A stretch of 64,000 nt of DNA from Azospirillum humicireducens (GTDB lineage Bacteria; Pseudomonadota; Alphaproteobacteria; Azospirillales; Azospirillaceae). The notes under the pieces are model-generated. The model was not told the origin of the DNA, did no database searches, and worked only from the letters and a program-made list of their open reading frames with translations. Positions within the stretch are counted from its first letter, which is position 1; every line of letters starts with the position of its first letter. Positions 19,154-27,704 of the stretch are shown piece by piece. The stretch is from contig NZ_CP015285.1 of assembly GCF_001639105.2 (NCBI RefSeq), forward strand, positions 860,501 to 924,500, read 5' to 3'. A program made the translations under genes and the position numbers.

Positions 19154-19753
19154 GCCGAGAGCGGTTGCGGAGCGTCGCCTCGACCAAGGTCATAGGGCAG
19201 CGGACGAAGGTGGCTCCACCCGTAACAATGGTGCAATGCCCTTGGAAGCAGTTGTCAACAGGGCACAACCGGGTGTGAAATCCAGGTACAGGGCGGAATG
19301 TGACAGATTTTGGTTGACACGCTGCCCAAGCCTCTTGGGCTCACAATGAAGGTTTATTGTTGCATATCAATATGTTAACGAGATTGCCTTAATTTTGGGC
19401 AAACACCATGGGGGCCTTGAATCACCTAGGGCGAATCGGGGCTGCCCACGGCTTGCCCACACAGTTATCCACAGCCTCTGTGGAGACCGCGGGCTCTGCC
19501 GGCGGCCAGGGCTTATGACGTGCCCAATCGCCGGACCTCTACCTTCGAGACTCACCTTTTGGCGGACAAGGGCAGTGGGCCATGCGCAAGGGGATAATCG
19601 GTTTGGATTTTGGCCAAGCCGGAAAAAGCACCCTATAGTTCCTTCTTCGAGTGATTCGGTACCCTGACCATTCCGGTCGGATTTGTCCGCTTGAGTGAGG
19701 GGCCGTCCGGTGTCGAGCGGGCGGGTGGAAGAACAGCCAGAACGGAGGTGCCC
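19154..19753. other. 600-bp non-coding region with palindromes and one DnaA-box-like site
   Basis: No gene is supported. Seen directly: GCCCAAG-CCT-CTTGGGC (perfect 7-bp inverted repeat, 19324-19340), CATAT-CA-ATATG near 19360-19371, an AT-rich stretch (about 19340-19395), and TTATCCACA (19465-19473) embedded in CCACAG-CCT-CTGTGG. These are compatible with promoters or operators, or with an origin-like region, but one DnaA box is weak evidence. Confidence 0.35.
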
Positions 19754-20143
19754 ATGCGGAGCGTTGTGCGAGGCGTCGCCGGCATGCCGTACACGGCAAT
19801 CCGATCTGCGGCAATCCGATCTGCGGCAATTCGGTCTAGCGCAATGCGGTCCGACTGGCCGAACAGCGACGGGGAGGCTGCCGGGCGGCCCCGGCGGATG
19901 GGAACCGTCACCCTGCTGGCCTCCCTGGCCGGTCCATTGCTGACGACATCGGTTCTGGGTGCGCTGATTCTGCACCTGCTGGCCGGCTTGGCGGCGCGTC
20001 TTCCCGCATCAGGTCCGTTGGGGGCGATGTCGGTCATGGCCGGAATGGCGGTGGTCCTCGTCACATTGCTGCCCTTTGCCCTGCTGTCCGTCAGGCGGGC
20101 GCATCGCGCCTGGGCGGACATGCAAGGTGAGTTGCGCCGCTGA
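19754..20143 (+). CDS. small membrane protein with internal 15-bp tandem repeats
   Basis: 129 residues. The ATG at 19754 has an excellent GGAGGTG site 5 bp upstream; a longer in-frame start at 19691 does not. The N-terminus has the repeated peptide (A-I-R-S-A)n encoded by four 15-bp repeats. Two hydrophobic spans lie at about 53-76 and 86-108, and the end is basic. No family is recognised. The repeat could have arisen by slippage and extends a flexible cytoplasmic tail. Confidence 0.5.
   Translation: MRSVVRGVAGMPYTAIRSAAIRSAAIRSSAMRSDWPNSDGEAAGRPRRMGTVTLLASLAGPLLTTSVLGALILHLLAGLAARLPASGPLGAMSVMAGMAVVLVTLLPFALLSVRRAHRAWADMQGELRR
19796..19855 (+). repeat. four-copy 15-bp tandem repeat
   Basis: Units start at 19796, 19811, 19826 and 19841. 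The first two are identical (GCAATCCGATCTGCG), while the third and fourth carry 4-5 changes each. Because 15 is a multiple of three, the reading frame is kept. The unit resembles the GCAAGTCCGAT units of the array at 52756-52824. Confidence 0.8.
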
Positions 20144-20313
20144 ACGTCCATCCGCTCAGGGTTTTGCCTGAACGGATTACCCCGAAGACCAGGAATCGAT
20201 TGCCCGCGGAACCTTGCCTGCGTTTAATCGCGGACATGGGCGACGGTCGGGTGGCATATGGGCGGATCCCGCCTGTTCCCTGGCGGTGCCGGGCGGCTTT
20301 TGGGGGGCGTGTG

Positions 20314-20676
20314 ATGGGGCTTTTCGACTTCCTGAAGGTCACGGTCAAGGATCGGAAGCCGGCAAAGCCGGCCGGGCGCATGGCGGTCAGCGTCGTGGAG
20401 TGCGACGGCAAGAGCTTTCCCATCGTGTCGCTGACGCCCAAGGGGTTCGTCGCCCGTGGTTTCGACGGATCGTTGATCGTCGGACAGAATGCCCGTGTTT
20501 CGGTGCGTGTCGACGATCCGGCCGGCAAATTCACCTTCGCCGCGACCGTCGCGGTGGTGGAGGTGAAGGGCCCCACCTTCGGAGCCACCTGGGCGCTCCT
20601 GCCGCCGGAGGTGGAGGGGGCAATCCGGCACTATGCCCAGAACCGCAAACAGCAAGATGCGAAAAGCACCCGGTAA
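20314..20676 (+). CDS. small PilZ-like beta-barrel protein
   Basis: 120 residues from the ATG at 20314; an upstream in-frame start at 20164 lacks support. The body (about 20-110) alternates beta strands such as MAVSVVECDGKSFPIVSL, KGFVARGFDGSLIVGQ and TFAATVAVVEVKGPTFGATW, in the manner of PilZ domains. It lacks a clear RxxxR c-di-GMP signature, so ligand binding is doubtful. The tail is basic. It converges on the polysaccharide deacetylase gene. Confidence 0.5.
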   Translation: MGLFDFLKVTVKDRKPAKPAGRMAVSVVECDGKSFPIVSLTPKGFVARGFDGSLIVGQNARVSVRVDDPAGKFTFAATVAVVEVKGPTFGATWALLPPEVEGAIRHYAQNRKQQDAKSTR

Positions 20677-20704
20677 GGGCGCCCGATAGGACGCTTCCGC
20701 TCCC

Positions 20705-22330
20705 TTACTGACGGTCGGCCGGGGGAACGGTGGCCGGCACCGGCATTCCGGCGTTGACGATCTTCGGCAGAGCCAGGTTGCGGGCCCGATCCAGCCACTC
20801 CGACAGAGTGACGAACTCGCAGCCCTTGCCCCGCAGTTCCGCGATCACGCGGGGGAGAGCCTGCGCGGTGCTGGGATAGGTCGAGTGCATCAGGAAGACG
20901 TTGCCCGGCATGCCGCCCAGCTTGATCTGGCTGACGATCTTGTCGGCGTTGCGCACCTGCCAGTCGCGCGTATCGACCGACCACAGGACCGATCCCATGC
21001 GCTCCTCGCGCGCAACGGTCAGAAGCTCGTCGGAATAGCGGCCGTATGGCGGGCGGAACAGCACCGGGTTGGCGCCGAACTCCCGCAGGATGCGGTTGGT
21101 CTCGGCAATCTCGTACCGCGCGGCGGTTGCGTCCATCTTGCGCAGGTCGGAGTGGGTCAGGCTGTGGTTGCCGATCTCGTGCCCGCCGGCGACGAAGTCC
21201 CGGATCAGCTCGCCCTGGCGTTCGGCAATGCGGCCGACCGGAAAATAGGTGGCCCGCACCCCCTCCCGGTTCAGGATGTCCAGAACCTGCCGCGTGACGG
21301 TGCGGTGCGGCCCATCATCGAAGGTCAGGGCACAGAGGTTCCAGTTTTCCTTCTTCAGCGTTGCCGGCATCACATCATAGCGGGAGTCGGGCATCACCGA
21401 GCGCAGCCGGCCCTTGCGGCGGCTGTTCTGCTCGATGTCCGCCATCGTGCGTGCGTCTTCCTCGTTGTAGATGATCAGCCCTTCGGCGGGAGGGATGGCG
21501 GCAGTGATGGACGCCGGCGCCGGCGCCATCGGCGCTGCGGCGGCCGAACCGATCGGCGCCAAGACGGAGGTCGTCGTTCCGGATGGCGCTTCCACCTTGG
21601 CTCCGGGCTGCGGCGTCGCCTGGACGGCTGCCGCGGCTGGCTGCGCCATGGCGACGGTCGGTGCCTTGGGCGGTTCGGATGCCGCACCTGCCGGTGCGGT
21701 GATCATGGCGGTGACGGGAGCCTTGGCGTCGGGTGCAGCCTTGGCCGGAGCGGTCTTGGCGGTCGCTGCCGGAAGGGGCTCTACCTGGGCGGGCGTTGCC
21801 GCGACCGGCGGACGGTCGACGACGAGGCAACCGAAACCGGCACCGACGATGCGGCGGCACAGCGCCTTGGGATCGGCTCCGTTGGCCAACTGGGCGTAGA
21901 GCGCCACGCCTCCCGCCTCGCTCTTGCCGTCCAGCAGCATGACGGTTGCGGTCAGGTCCGCGGCCAAGGCGGGCTGGCGCTGCTGCAGGCTCTTCCAGCT
22001 CCACCATGCGTCGCCATCGCGGGAATAGATGCCGAGTTGCAGGACCGGCCCGGTTGCCGGCTTGCCTTCCGTCGTCGCGGGCGCGGCGCTGGGCTTCTCC
22101 GCTTCCGCCTTGGCAGGGGGCGGGCGCTGGGGACGGGTGTCGGGTGCGGCGGCGACGGGCAGGGCCGGAAGACCGAGAACGCAGGCCAGCAGCGCGGCGC
22201 TCAGAAGGCCACCGGCGGAACGGCCGGTCCGGAGCCCGGCGGCCGAGGCGGCGCCAAGCCTGCGGACGGCGTCGGCGACCCCGACGGGGGAGGCGATGGA
22301 GACGGCGTTCGGCCAGAAGATGCGCAACAT
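20705..22330 (-). CDS. exported polysaccharide deacetylase (NodB homology domain)
   Basis: 541 residues from the ATG at 22330; an alternative start at 22396 adds 22. The N-terminal signal includes LLSAALLACVLGLPALPVAA. A long Ala/Pro-rich low-complexity region (to about residue 290) leads to a C-terminal CE4 domain: ALTFDDGPH (metal Asp and catalytic Asp), GHEIGNHSLTHSDL (His-x3-His type), FRPPYGRYS and a late LMHSTYP. The family removes acetyl groups from polysaccharides such as peptidoglycan or exopolysaccharide. It probably acts in the periplasm or at the surface. Confidence 0.87.
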   Translation of the reverse strand: MLRIFWPNAVSIASPVGVADAVRRLGAASAAGLRTGRSAGGLLSAALLACVLGLPALPVAAAPDTRPQRPPPAKAEAEKPSAAPATTEGKPATGPVLQLGIYSRDGDAWWSWKSLQQRQPALAADLTATVMLLDGKSEAGGVALYAQLANGADPKALCRRIVGAGFGCLVVDRPPVAATPAQVEPLPAATAKTAPAKAAPDAKAPVTAMITAPAGAASEPPKAPTVAMAQPAAAAVQATPQPGAKVEAPSGTTTSVLAPIGSAAAAPMAPAPASITAAIPPAEGLIIYNEEDARTMADIEQNSRRKGRLRSVMPDSRYDVMPATLKKENWNLCALTFDDGPHRTVTRQVLDILNREGVRATYFPVGRIAERQGELIRDFVAGGHEIGNHSLTHSDLRKMDATAARYEIAETNRILREFGANPVLFRPPYGRYSDELLTVAREERMGSVLWSVDTRDWQVRNADKIVSQIKLGGMPGNVFLMHSTYPSTAQALPRVIAELRGKGCEFVTLSEWLDRARNLALPKIVNAGMPVPATVPPADRQ

Positions 22331-22597
22331 ATCGGTCCCGTCGCTTGGCCCAGCCACAATTTGCGGGACCGCCGGTTGATCGCGGTGCAATATCATCCCA
22401 TTGGTATTAATTCAAACGACAAGCAGCGGAATTGCGGCAATTCCGGCGGATTTCGGGCAGGCGTTGCCATTCGGAAACGGTGGAGTGCCGGCCGGCCGGT
22501 AAGGGAGCGGAACCCAAGCGCAATGACGGGACCGGAACCGGCGGGGTGGTGGCGGGGTTCATTAGGGGAAACCCCAGCCGTGAAGGAGAGGACCCGT

Positions 22598-22966
22598 ATG
22601 GCCGAGGACTTGGAAAGCCGAATCCGTCAGCGCGCGCATGAGATTTGGGAACGTGAAGGCCGGCCGGAGGGGCGCGCCGATGCCAATTGGGAACTGGCCA
22701 GCGAAGAGATTGCGATCCAGGAGAATTACCGGGATACGCTGAAGCCCAACCCGGTCGGCGGCCCGGAAGCAACCGCAATGCGGACCGAGCCGGTTGAGCC
22801 GGTTCTGGCCGTCGCCAACCAGGGCGAACAGCCGGGGCTGGCCGATCAAGGTGAGGAGTTCGGCCTGCCCATGCGCGGCGACCGCGAGATCCGGCCCATG
22901 CCGGAGGACGCCGCCTCCGCCGCGGTTCCGCCCAATCGCAGCAGGAAGACCCGCCGCCGCGCCTGA
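22598..22966 (+). CDS. DUF2934 family protein
   Basis: 122 residues, GAAGGAGAG ribosome site. The N-terminal RIRQRAHEIWEREGRPEGRA followed by NWELASEEI is the DUF2934 signature, a short helical motif frequent in plant-associated Proteobacteria. The rest is acidic and Pro-rich with a basic tail (NRSRKTRRRA). The function of the family is unknown. Confidence 0.8.
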   Translation: MAEDLESRIRQRAHEIWEREGRPEGRADANWELASEEIAIQENYRDTLKPNPVGGPEATAMRTEPVEPVLAVANQGEQPGLADQGEEFGLPMRGDREIRPMPEDAASAAVPPNRSRKTRRRA

Positions 22967-22995
22967 CCGTCACCGCAAGGTCGAAGGCCCCGGCG

Positions 22996-24321
22996 TCAGG
23001 CCGGGGACTTCTCGACCGCAGCCGCGCCACCTTCGGCGGTTCCGGACTTGTTCATCGGAACGGCGGTGCGGCCGGAGCCGGCCGGCTGGGGTGCCGGTGC
23101 GGACGCGGGTGCCGCCGCCGGTGCGATGGTCGGGACCGCCGGGTCGGATGCGGACGAGGGGACCGACGCGGTGGCCGGCGCGTCGTCCAGCCGGTCGTAG
23201 ATGTCCGGATGCAGGCGGACGGCTCCGTCCGCCTCGACCGTCGCGATCCAGTAGACGAACTGGACCGGCATGGGCGTCGCCAGCTTCACCCATTGCGGCT
23301 GCATTCTCTCCAGCATGCGGTCGATCCGCGCGGGCGTGACCGTGGTGCCCTGCAGCAGCAGTTCGGCCAAGCGGCGCGGGTCTTCCAGCCGGACGCAGCC
23401 GGAGCTGATCGAGCGAAGCTCCCGCGAGAACAGGCGCGGCTCGTTGGTGCCGTGCAGATAGATGTCGTGGGGATTGGTCAGGTTGAAGCGGAAGCGGCCC
23501 AGGGCGTTGTGGTTGCCCGGCTGCTGGACGATGCGGACCCGTCCGGGGCTGACGCCGTACCAGTCGACAGTCTCCGGAGCCACCTCCTGTCCATCAAGAT
23601 AGACGATGGCGTTCTGGATGCCGGGAACCCCCTTGGCCCGCAGCATCGGCAGCTTGTCCTCCTTGAGGATGGTGGGCGGCACGGTCCAGGTCGGGTTGAC
23701 GATGATGTGTGTGATGCGATCGGTCAGCAGCGGCGTCTCGCGCGACGGCCGGCCGACGATGGCGCGCATCGTCAGCTCCTCCTCCCCGCCGCGGACCAGG
23801 GTGGTGGTCTGGTCGGTCAGGTTCACCACCAGCACATCGTCCGGCGCGGTGTCGCGGAAATTGCGCATTGCCGCGGCGCTCTGCCGCATCAGGCCGGCCG
23901 CTTCGGCCGGCGTGCGATCCAGCGCGGCGAGGGTGCCGGCACCGACCAGCCCATCCGGCTTCATCCGCTGCGAAAGCTGGAAGGCCTTCACCGCCTGATC
24001 GATATCGGCCGTGAAATGGTCGGACAGCTTGTCGGCCGGCAGCAGGCCGAGTTCCACCAGCCGCTGCGACAGCCGGGCGACCCGTTCCCCGCGGCTTCCC
24101 TGCTTGATCGTCGCACCTTCGCCGATCCGGGTGGACGGCTGCGTGGGCGTGCGGTCCAGTTCCGCCGCGGCGCCGTCCAGCCGGTCGGCCCATTGGGTCA
24201 GCGTGTCGCGATAGGGCAGGGCGTCGGCCGGTGCAGGGCCGAGCAGCGCCAGCACCGATGCGGCGGCCATGGCCAGGACGGCCAGCGTGCAGGGCTTGCG
24301 GCGGTCGGCGGATACGGTCAT
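22996..24321 (-). CDS. exported L,D-transpeptidase (YkuD) with peptidoglycan-binding domain
   Basis: 441 residues from the ATG at 24321, which has GAGGG upstream; a GTG at 24339 is the alternative. A signal peptide (about 10-35) ends ADALP. A PG_binding_1 domain (about 70-135) has RVARLSQRLVELGLL and DIDQAVKAFQLSQ. The YkuD domain (about 155-305) shows the catalytic HGTN..., then SSGCVRLEDP with its Cys. The C-terminal 60 residues are Ala/Pro-rich. It should make L,D cross-links in peptidoglycan, as YcbB-type enzymes do. It diverges from the DUF882 peptidase gene. Confidence 0.9.
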   Translation of the reverse strand: MTVSADRRKPCTLAVLAMAAASVLALLGPAPADALPYRDTLTQWADRLDGAAAELDRTPTQPSTRIGEGATIKQGSRGERVARLSQRLVELGLLPADKLSDHFTADIDQAVKAFQLSQRMKPDGLVGAGTLAALDRTPAEAAGLMRQSAAAMRNFRDTAPDDVLVVNLTDQTTTLVRGGEEELTMRAIVGRPSRETPLLTDRITHIIVNPTWTVPPTILKEDKLPMLRAKGVPGIQNAIVYLDGQEVAPETVDWYGVSPGRVRIVQQPGNHNALGRFRFNLTNPHDIYLHGTNEPRLFSRELRSISSGCVRLEDPRRLAELLLQGTTVTPARIDRMLERMQPQWVKLATPMPVQFVYWIATVEADGAVRLHPDIYDRLDDAPATASVPSSASDPAVPTIAPAAAPASAPAPQPAGSGRTAVPMNKSGTAEGGAAAVEKSPA

Positions 24322-24702
24322 GTCGAAACCCTCTGTCACGGCGGGCCATTTGCGAATCGGAAAGGGTGCGGCGCGGCCCTTATGGTCAATCTATGCAACG
24401 CAATAATGGAAGGCGAGCCGTACGGCGCGAATTCTTCGCGAACATTCGTCCAGTGTGGCTTTCCCGTCGCCGTCCTATGACCCCGCCTATGCAATAAGGT
24501 CACAGTGCGAAATTTTTTGATTGCCTGGACCGATGACCTTCCCTATACGAATAACCGTCCGTAGACGTTTCCCGCCAGACGAAGCGCTCCGGGCAAGCGT
24601 TGGTTACTAAGGTTTACACCCAACGTGGGCGCCAAGCGACCCGCCAGACGCCAAACGGCCACATCGTAGAACGGCCAGAACGCAAAACGACGAGGTTCGG
24701 GG
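24322..24702. other. divergent promoter region between the L,D-transpeptidase and DUF882 genes
   Basis: About 380 bp with no supported gene. A candidate forward sigma-70 promoter is TTGCCT (24521-24526), 17 bp, TATACG (24544-24549), which would give the DUF882 gene a ~150-nt leader. No clear reverse promoter is seen. Confidence 0.35.
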
Positions 24703-25362
24703 ATGCTTTTGGGGGATGATGAGCGTGTCGCTCCGGCCATGGGGCGGCGCGGGTTCCTGGGTTTTGCCGCCGCGGCGGTGTCTGCGGCCGTTCCTGTCGC
24801 ATCGGGATTGGCGTCGAGCGTCGCGGCCAGGGTCGTGACCGGTGGCGTGGTGACCGGCGTAACCGCGGCTCCGGTCCTTCTGGGGGCCGGTTCTGCCGAC
24901 GCTGCGCCTCTGGCGGGCGGTGTCCGGCGCCTCAGCCTTCACAACATCAACACCAACGAGAGCTTCGACGGCGTTTATTGGGCCGACGGCCATTACAAGC
25001 CGGATGCGCTGCGCAAGCTCGATGTGCTTCTGCGCGACCACCGCGCCAAGCAGGTCTGCCACTACGACCCGCGGCTGTTCGATCTGCTCGCCCGCGTGCA
25101 CCAAAGCGTCGGGTCCGACGATCCCTTCGAGGTGATCTGCGGCTACCGGTCCCGCCGGACCAATGCCATGGCGCGCCGCCGGTCGCGCGGGGTGGCGAAG
25201 GAAAGCTACCATACCCGCGGCATGGCCATCGACATCCGCCTGCCCGACACGCAGCTGCGCGCCATTTCCGAGACGGCGAAGGCCATGCAGGGGGGCGGAG
25301 TCGGCTTCTATCCCCGCAGTGGCTTCGTGCATCTCGACGTCGGCCCCGTCAGGAGCTGGTAA
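24703..25362 (+). CDS. DUF882 (YcbK-like) peptidoglycan peptidase, probable Tat substrate
   Basis: 219 residues. A twin-arginine-like leader (GRRGFLGFAAAAVSAA, about 14-29) is followed by a hydrophobic region. The DUF882/M15-like domain (about 80-219) has EVICGYRSRRTN, SYHTRGMAIDIRL (His and Asp of the metal site) and FVHLDVGPVRSW (His and Asp). The family resembles D-Ala-D-Ala metallopeptidases and probably trims peptidoglycan in the periplasm. It is divergent from the L,D-transpeptidase gene, and both probably serve envelope remodelling. Confidence 0.87.
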   Translation: MLLGDDERVAPAMGRRGFLGFAAAAVSAAVPVASGLASSVAARVVTGGVVTGVTAAPVLLGAGSADAAPLAGGVRRLSLHNINTNESFDGVYWADGHYKPDALRKLDVLLRDHRAKQVCHYDPRLFDLLARVHQSVGSDDPFEVICGYRSRRTNAMARRRSRGVAKESYHTRGMAIDIRLPDTQLRAISETAKAMQGGGVGFYPRSGFVHLDVGPVRSW

Positions 25363-25425
25363 GGTCCGGAGCTGGTAAGGCCGCGCATCGGCGCTTGCGC
25401 CCAGTTGGATGTTCAGCATGTGAAG

Positions 25426-25461
25426 CGAAAAGCCCCGCATCAGACGATGCGGGGCTTTTCG
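25426..25461 (+). terminator. strong intrinsic terminator hairpin
   Basis: A perfect 16-bp stem, CGAAAAGCCCCGCATC / GATGCGGGGCTTTTCG, with a 4-nt loop (AGAC). It has A-rich and T-rich flanks on the two arms, so it can act in both directions. It ends the DUF882 transcript and lies about 75 bp past the end of the reverse XRE gene. Confidence 0.85.
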
Positions 25462-25534
25462 TATGGGAACTCTGGGGGGGAACGGTCCACCGCATCCGCT
25501 TTGAAGGAACCGAACCGGTCGCCGCTTCCTGCCG

Positions 25535-26269
25535 TCAATTGCGGGGCGAGGATTTTGATGCGCGCAGAATGTCGGTCGGATCCCACACGGCTCCGTGACG
25601 GCGTCGCTTTCCCTTGTTGTTGCCCGAAGCCTCGGCCGATCCGGTCGTCTTGATCCGCGGCGTATCGCTTCGAACCGCCCGGCTGGACACGCGGGTTCCA
25701 TCCGCTTCCATGACGGTATCAGCTGCGGCGCTGCTCCGGCCATCGCTCTGCGCGGCGTCACCTGACAGCGGAGAACCGTCAAGGTATGACGGTCCGCCCT
25801 CGTCGTTGCCACCCTCCCCGGATCCTTCCGGCGGTTCCCTTATTTCAGGGGAAAGTGCGGAAAGCAGCGACAACATCTCGTCCGACACATGGGAAGGCGC
25901 GGCGCGCCAGAGCCGCAGCAGCCGCGCCTCGCGCCGGCTGATCTGCGTGTCATTGTCGTCGGAGTCCTCGAAGCCGGGGCGGCGGCGTGATCCGTCCGGA
26001 TCATTGTAGGTGTCGAAGAAGAAGCTGACCGGAACGTCCAAGACCTGGCCGAGACGGTAGAGGGTGCCTGCGGAAATGCGGTTGGAGCCGCGTTCGTATT
26101 TCTGGACCTGTTGAAAGGTCAGTCCGATGGCTTCACCCAACTTTTCCTGGCTCATCCCCAGCAAGGTCCGGCGCATCCGCACTCGCTGCCCGACATGGGC
26201 ATCAACAGACCAAGACTCCGGCGATCCGCGTCGTCCTCTTTTGCGCGCCGTCGGTTCACTCATGTCCAT
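25535..26269 (-). CDS. XRE-family transcriptional regulator
   Basis: 244 residues. An N-terminal HTH_3 domain (about 25-80) contains VGQRVRMRRTLLGMSQEKLG and LTFQQVQKYERGSNRIS, close to the widespread alphaproteobacterial XRE regulators. A long acidic and Ser/Pro-rich C-terminal region (from about 95) ends with a basic patch (KGKRRRHG). The target is unknown. An inverted repeat ~100 bp upstream (26372-26394) may be an autoregulatory site. Confidence 0.85.
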   Translation of the reverse strand: MDMSEPTARKRGRRGSPESWSVDAHVGQRVRMRRTLLGMSQEKLGEAIGLTFQQVQKYERGSNRISAGTLYRLGQVLDVPVSFFFDTYNDPDGSRRRPGFEDSDDNDTQISRREARLLRLWRAAPSHVSDEMLSLLSALSPEIREPPEGSGEGGNDEGGPSYLDGSPLSGDAAQSDGRSSAAADTVMEADGTRVSSRAVRSDTPRIKTTGSAEASGNNKGKRRRHGAVWDPTDILRASKSSPRN

Positions 26270-26805
26270 TGGTCTCCGATAGCCAGTCTTCCATCGCCTC
26301 TCTTTGCGAGAATGAAAGGATTGTTTGCATGATCTTTTCCGATTTTCAAGAGAAAACTTTTGAATATTGGTCTATCGACGCCATATTCCGATAGGTATCG
26401 ATGGTGGGGAAACATTCGCAGGAGTTGCTTTGTTACAGATTTGAATTATTTCCGAGCTGGCCAGAATCAATTCCGTGAGCGCTTTGTCCATACCCTACAC
26501 CCATCCATTGGCGGAAATCTCCGTGTCTTTCGTCTCATCCAATGGTTGGAGTGATCGCTTGGAAAATTCAGCCGTCGCCGGTTCGAATGCAGACGGGATG
26601 AGAACTGCTACAAATGGTGATCGCAAACCTTCTGGTTGCGGCAAATAATCGTGCGCGGAATAAGCAATCTTTCACATGACTCAGGCCGATACAAGGTGTC
26701 ACGCGCCGCTCCCCGTCCAGTAAAGGACAGAATCGTTGGCGGGAGAAGCATTAATAGATATTTAACCTTATGCGCCGAGTTCGGCGGGGCGGTTCGTGGC
26801 CCGAT
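26270..26805. other. low-GC intergenic region
   Basis: About 535 bp, clearly richer in A+T than its neighbours, with no supported gene. It contains CTATCG-N11-CGATAG (26372-26394) upstream of the XRE gene and several T-rich stretches. A GGTTCGAAT string near 26580 is not part of a tRNA. It may be horizontally acquired debris or a large regulatory region. Confidence 0.4.
26372..26394. promoter_or_regulatory. inverted repeat upstream of the XRE gene
   Basis: CTATCG and CGATAG arms separated by 11 bp, about 103-125 bp upstream of the XRE start. It is a candidate autoregulatory operator by position only. Confidence 0.25.
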
Positions 26806-27528
26806 TCACCGGGGTTCCTGCCGTGATGCGTGACTATCCGTATCGGCCTTGGCGATGCCCTTCATTCGCAGAGGTTCCGCCGCATCGGCGGTGCCGGCGG
26901 TGCCGGCGGCCCAAGGTCCACCCGGGGTGGCGAAAGCCTCCACATGGTCGCGCAGCTTCTGGACCTGGGAGGGCGTGACGCTGCGGCCGAAGCGCGACTT
27001 CAGCAGGGCTGCGAGCGCGCCGCGCGTCGGCCGGTCGCCGCCGGCCGCGAGGGTGCGGTAGACGACGAAGGCTTCGGCATAAAGCCTGACGCGTTCCGGC
27101 CGGCGCCGCAACTGCACGGCCTGCCGGTCAGTGCTCCGCTCCAGATGAAGCGTCAGGCGCCGGACGGCCTCAGCCTCGCTCAGGTCGGGCAGAAAAGCCA
27201 CGGGGGAGCCCGGCGGCTCCGGACGGCCGATGGACTGGCGAAGGCGTCGTCGGCGCTGGCGCTCGCGGTCGCCGGCCCGCAGCCGCTCGGCATAGGCGGG
27301 ATCGGCCGCGCGGCGTTCGGTGCGGCTGCGGTTGGAGCGCGCCGCGCGATCGGCCTCACGCGCCCTCTCGGCCGGGTCGCGCAGCAGGAAGGCCAACTCC
27401 TCCGCGGTCAGCCGGTGCTCCTCTCCCGGTTCGGAGAGGGGAGGGGCGGAAGGGGGAGCCTGGGTGCCGTCGTCGCTGTCCATTCGGAAGCAACGTTCCG
27501 CTTCCGCGACCTGTTCCACCGGATCCAC
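26806..27528 (-). CDS. hypothetical protein, highly charged
   Basis: 240 residues. A central basic/acidic helical stretch (about 55-100) is very rich in Arg, Asp and Glu (for example ERRAADPAYAERLRAGDRER). The C-terminal part (about 140-205) could be a small winged-helix-like domain (TRGALAALLKSRFGRSVTPS, then VQKLRDHVEAF). The GTG at 27528 has a GGAAAG site; an ATG at 27483 is possible. It diverges from the dynamin-like GTPase. No family is recognised. Confidence 0.5.
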   Translation of the reverse strand: MDPVEQVAEAERCFRMDSDDGTQAPPSAPPLSEPGEEHRLTAEELAFLLRDPAERAREADRAARSNRSRTERRAADPAYAERLRAGDRERQRRRRLRQSIGRPEPPGSPVAFLPDLSEAEAVRRLTLHLERSTDRQAVQLRRRPERVRLYAEAFVVYRTLAAGGDRPTRGALAALLKSRFGRSVTPSQVQKLRDHVEAFATPGGPWAAGTAGTADAAEPLRMKGIAKADTDSHASRQEPR

Positions 27529-27704
27529 CGTCGACGGCTTTCCGATCTCGCCCGACCGATCGTCCCCCGCATGGAGTATGAGGGAGATTTCATGTCCGGA
27601 CGCCGCTCCGCCCGTGCTAGACAGGGCCGGACGCGACCGGGCGGGCGCAGCGCCGCATCCGGTCCAAGTCCCGTGCCCCGTGCCATTGTGGAATCAGACC
27701 GACC

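Noticed and set aside
19313-19347. TTGACA plus TCACAAT as a promoter around the 19324 palindrome
   Set aside because: The spacer would be about 21 bp, too long for a sigma-70 promoter, and no gene follows closely.
20314-20676. c-di-GMP receptor function for the small PilZ-like protein
   Set aside because: No RxxxR motif is visible, so binding is not claimed.
22970-23020. CCCCGGC/GCCGGGG hairpin as a terminator between the DUF2934 and L,D-transpeptidase genes
   Set aside because: It lacks a T-run, and in this GC-rich genome such hairpins are frequent.
26575-26600. GGTTCGAAT string looking like a tRNA T-loop
   Set aside because: No matching T-stem, anticodon arm or acceptor stem around it.
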